Assembly (NCBI GenBank): GCA_007117055.1
Contig: SKHH01000125.1
Location: forward strand, 1-5,993
DNA from: Lishizhenia sp.
Lineage (GTDB): Bacteria > Bacteroidota > Bacteroidia > Flavobacteriales_D > Crocinitomicaceae
Reading direction: 5' to 3'
Length of the DNA: 5,993 nucleotides
In this document: positions 4,550 through 5,993 of the stretch, piece by piece
Layout: every line of letters begins with the position of its first letter
Numbering within the stretch: position 1 is the first letter of the stretch
Notes under the pieces: generated by a model
Database searches by the model: none
The model's input: only the letters and a program-made list of their open reading frames with translations
Told to the model about the DNA's origin: nothing
Position numbers and translations under genes: made by a program

Positions 4550-5653
4550 ATGGGAGGCACCGAACAAAACTATATTCAAGAGGTATTTGACACCAATTGG
4601 ATTGCTCCTCTAGGGCCAAACGTTACAGGTTTCGAGCAAGACTTGGAGCAGTATTTGGGCCATCAAGCCCATGTAGGTGCCTTAAGTTCAGGCACTGCAG
4701 CCATACATTTGGGTTTAATTCTATTAGGAGTTTCAAAAGGTGATGAGGTGTTAGTGCAGACGCATACGCACAATGCTTCCGCAAATCCTATAATTTACCA
4801 AGGAGCAACTCCCGTTTTTGTGGATAGCGAAGCACAAACCTGGAACATTTGCCCACTTGCCCTAGAGCAAGCCATTCAAGACCGCATCAGCAAAGGCAAG
4901 AAACCTAAAGCCATCATTGCGGTGCATTTGTATGGCGTTCCCTACCAAGTAGAAGCCATTAGAGCCGTAGCAGATAAATATGAAATCCCCATTCTAGAAG
5001 ACAGCGCGGAGGCACTAGGGAGTTCCTACAAAGGGCATAAATGCGGTACCTTTGGAGATATAGGCATTTTGTTATTCAATGGTAATAAAATCATCACCAC
5101 ATCAGGAGGAGGAGCCATCGTAACGAAAACCGCTGCCCTGAAAGACAAAGCCATTTTTTATGCTACCCAAGCAAGAGACGCTGCTCCGCATTACCAACAC
5201 AGTGAAATCGGGTACAACTATCGAATGAGTAATATATGTGCGGGTATTGGTAGGGGACAAATGGAAGTCTTAGACGAACATGTGGCCTTACGTAGAAAAA
5301 TGCATGATTTTTATGTTGCAGTTTTCGCATCGATTGAAGGTGTGGACGTGTTTTCTACGCCAAACGACGATTATTTTGCTAATTATTGGTTAAGCGCTAT
5401 CACCATAGATCCCGAAAAAACCAATGGAATCACCCGTGAAACCTTGCGTTTAGCGTTGGAAGCTGCCAATATCGAATCCAGACCCCTTTGGAAACCGATG
5501 CATTTACAGCCTATTTTTGAGCGTTATCCTTATTATGGTAGTAATATCGCTGAAACGCTGTTTGAAAATGGCTTGTGCTTGCCTTCCGGATCTAATCTTA
5601 CAGATGAAGATAGGGATAGAATTGCAAAGCTAATTAAAGCAGTTTTTGGTTAA
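4550..5653 (+). CDS. DegT/DnrJ/EryC1/StrS-family PLP-dependent nucleotide-sugar aminotransferase
   Basis: The 367-residue frame encodes an enzyme that transfers an amino group, normally from glutamate, to a 4-keto (or 3-keto) nucleotide sugar in the cytoplasm to make amino-deoxy sugars for surface glycans; PglE-like UDP-sugar 4-aminotransferases are the nearest well-known relatives. Visible: SSGTAAIHLGL (46-56) of the cofactor-binding region, Asp151 in LEDSAEALG (pairs with the PLP ring nitrogen), the Schiff-base Lys180 in FNGNKIITTSGGG, GYNYRMSNI (221-229), RPLWKPMH (311-318) and LPSGSNLTDEDRDRI near the end. The exact sugar substrate cannot be read from sequence. The natural N-terminus lies 12 codons upstream at ATG 4513, out of frame because of a C7 run, so the true gene is probably 4513-5653 with a frameshift. 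Loss of those residues may impair a conserved N-terminal strand. GC content is visibly higher than in the ATPase gene. A terminator follows at 5720. Confidence 0.9.
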   Translation: MGGTEQNYIQEVFDTNWIAPLGPNVTGFEQDLEQYLGHQAHVGALSSGTAAIHLGLILLGVSKGDEVLVQTHTHNASANPIIYQGATPVFVDSEAQTWNICPLALEQAIQDRISKGKKPKAIIAVHLYGVPYQVEAIRAVADKYEIPILEDSAEALGSSYKGHKCGTFGDIGILLFNGNKIITTSGGGAIVTKTAALKDKAIFYATQARDAAPHYQHSEIGYNYRMSNICAGIGRGQMEVLDEHVALRRKMHDFYVAVFASIEGVDVFSTPNDDYFANYWLSAITIDPEKTNGITRETLRLALEAANIESRPLWKPMHLQPIFERYPYYGSNIAETLFENGLCLPSGSNLTDEDRDRIAKLIKAVFG

Positions 5654-5719
5654 TCAATCAATATTTTAACTTTCACTTAAGCTGATAGCATTCAGCAATT
5701 AGCTTTTCGTTAATACCAT

Positions 5720-5742
5720 ATCCGCTCTTCGCGGATTTTTTT
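5720..5742 (+). terminator. Rho-independent terminator after the aminotransferase gene
   Basis: ATCCGC (5720-5725) pairs with GCGGAT (5731-5736) around a TCTTC loop and is followed directly by a run of T to 5742. It is 66 bp beyond the stop codon and ends the transcription unit, so the aminotransferase appears to be the last gene of its operon. Confidence 0.8.
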
Positions 5743-5752
5743 GTTTTAAAGT

Positions 5753-5868
5753 GTTACGGTGTAACGCCCCCTAATTTAATCGGATGAATTTATATTCACT
5801 AATCATTCATAAATTTGTCCGCTATGAGCAAGAAAAGAACCTTTACAAAAGAACAAAAACTCAAGTAG
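5753..5868 (+). mobile_element. Left-end remnant of an IS3-type insertion sequence with truncated orfA
   Basis: ATG 5824 opens a frame reading MSKKRTFTKEQKLK and stopping at TAG 5866-5868. This strongly resembles the start of IS3-family OrfA proteins (basic, then TxEQKLKILKEA), the helix-turn-helix subunit of the transposase, but it ends after about 13 matching codons. The sequence ahead (GTTAC-GGT-GTAAC at 5753-5765, then GCCCCCTAA) and the roughly 60-bp leader fit the left end of such an element, although the exact tip cannot be fixed without the matching right end. No orfB or right inverted repeat follows; instead an AbiEii-like frame takes over. It is a dead fragment. Confidence 0.5.
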
Positions 5869-5993
5869 AATATGCATTTTTAAAAGATACAACGGAGATT
5901 TATAATATACACTTTCAAACTACCCCAACGGTAAAAATTAAACTTGAAATAGATACCCAACCTCCTTTAGGATTCAAAACAGAACCAAGATTA
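5784..5993 (+). pseudogene. AbiEii-like nucleotidyltransferase toxin, 5' end lost, continues past window
   Basis: A frame open from ATG 5784 to the window edge encodes KTQVEYAFLKDTTEIYN (about 5856-5906) and then VKIKLEIDTQPPLGF. This matches the middle of AbiEii/AbiGii-type proteins (VKIKLE[IV]DTxPPxGFxTE, from memory), the nucleotidyltransferase toxins of type IV toxin-antitoxin and abortive-infection systems. The catalytic N-terminal part with the GGT and D-x-D motifs is absent. In its place the frame crosses IS3-like sequence in another reading frame, giving about 24 residues with no AbiEii resemblance. The AbiEii-like portion probably begins near 5850-5865. The most likely reading is a toxin gene broken by an IS insertion followed by deletion of most of the IS. 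The remainder lies outside the window, so the 3' end could be intact. Confidence 0.55.

Overview
The window looks like accessory DNA from a member of the Bacteroidota. It is AT-rich and the genes lack clear Shine-Dalgarno sequences. Two promoters carry a TATATTTG box, which fits the TAnnTTTG -7 consensus of that phylum. The protein families (full-length HipA, DUF4143 ATPase, a nucleotide-sugar aminotransferase starting KIWLSSPHMGG-like, AbiEii) also fit. No search was run, so the taxon is an inference.

Layout. 1-116: the last 37 codons of an unrecognised gene. 117-432: non-coding, with an isolated palindrome and, just before hipB, a promoter covered by two inverted repeats. 433-2024: a hipB-hipA toxin-antitoxin operon with a 4-bp stop/start overlap. 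2025-2319: non-coding, holding short repeats and, on the minus strand, the apparent N-terminal remnant of a second, different HipA-type protein. 2320-2675: a 5'-truncated copy of the 3' end of an aminotransferase gene. 2676-2815: repeat-bearing AT-rich DNA. 2816-2944: the 3' remnant of a polyprenyl-phosphate sugar transferase. 2957-3025: three tandem 23-bp repeats running into the promoter of an AAA_14/DUF4143 ATPase gene (3072-4325). 4326-4512: spacer with a perfect hairpin. 4513-5653: a DegT-family sugar aminotransferase whose first 12 codons are separated from the rest by one extra C in a C7 run. 5720-5742: a terminator. 5753-5993: what looks like the left end of an IS3-type element broken after about 13 codons of orfA and joined to an AbiEii-like nucleotidyltransferase gene that runs off the window.

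Interpretation. The aminotransferase (intact plus fragment) and the sugar-transferase remnant point to a surface-glycan (capsule, O-antigen or glycoprotein) locus. It has been invaded and rearranged repeatedly: hipBA, a HipA remnant, a DUF4143 ATPase and an AbiEii fragment are all typical cargo of toxin-antitoxin and defence islands, and nearly every boundary shows a broken gene. The 317-bp direct repeat formed by the aminotransferase copies could delete or convert the intervening DNA. The C7 tract could switch or inactivate the intact aminotransferase. I see no single new multi-gene system. The novel features are regulatory repeats, a possible phase-variable tract and mosaic gene remnants.
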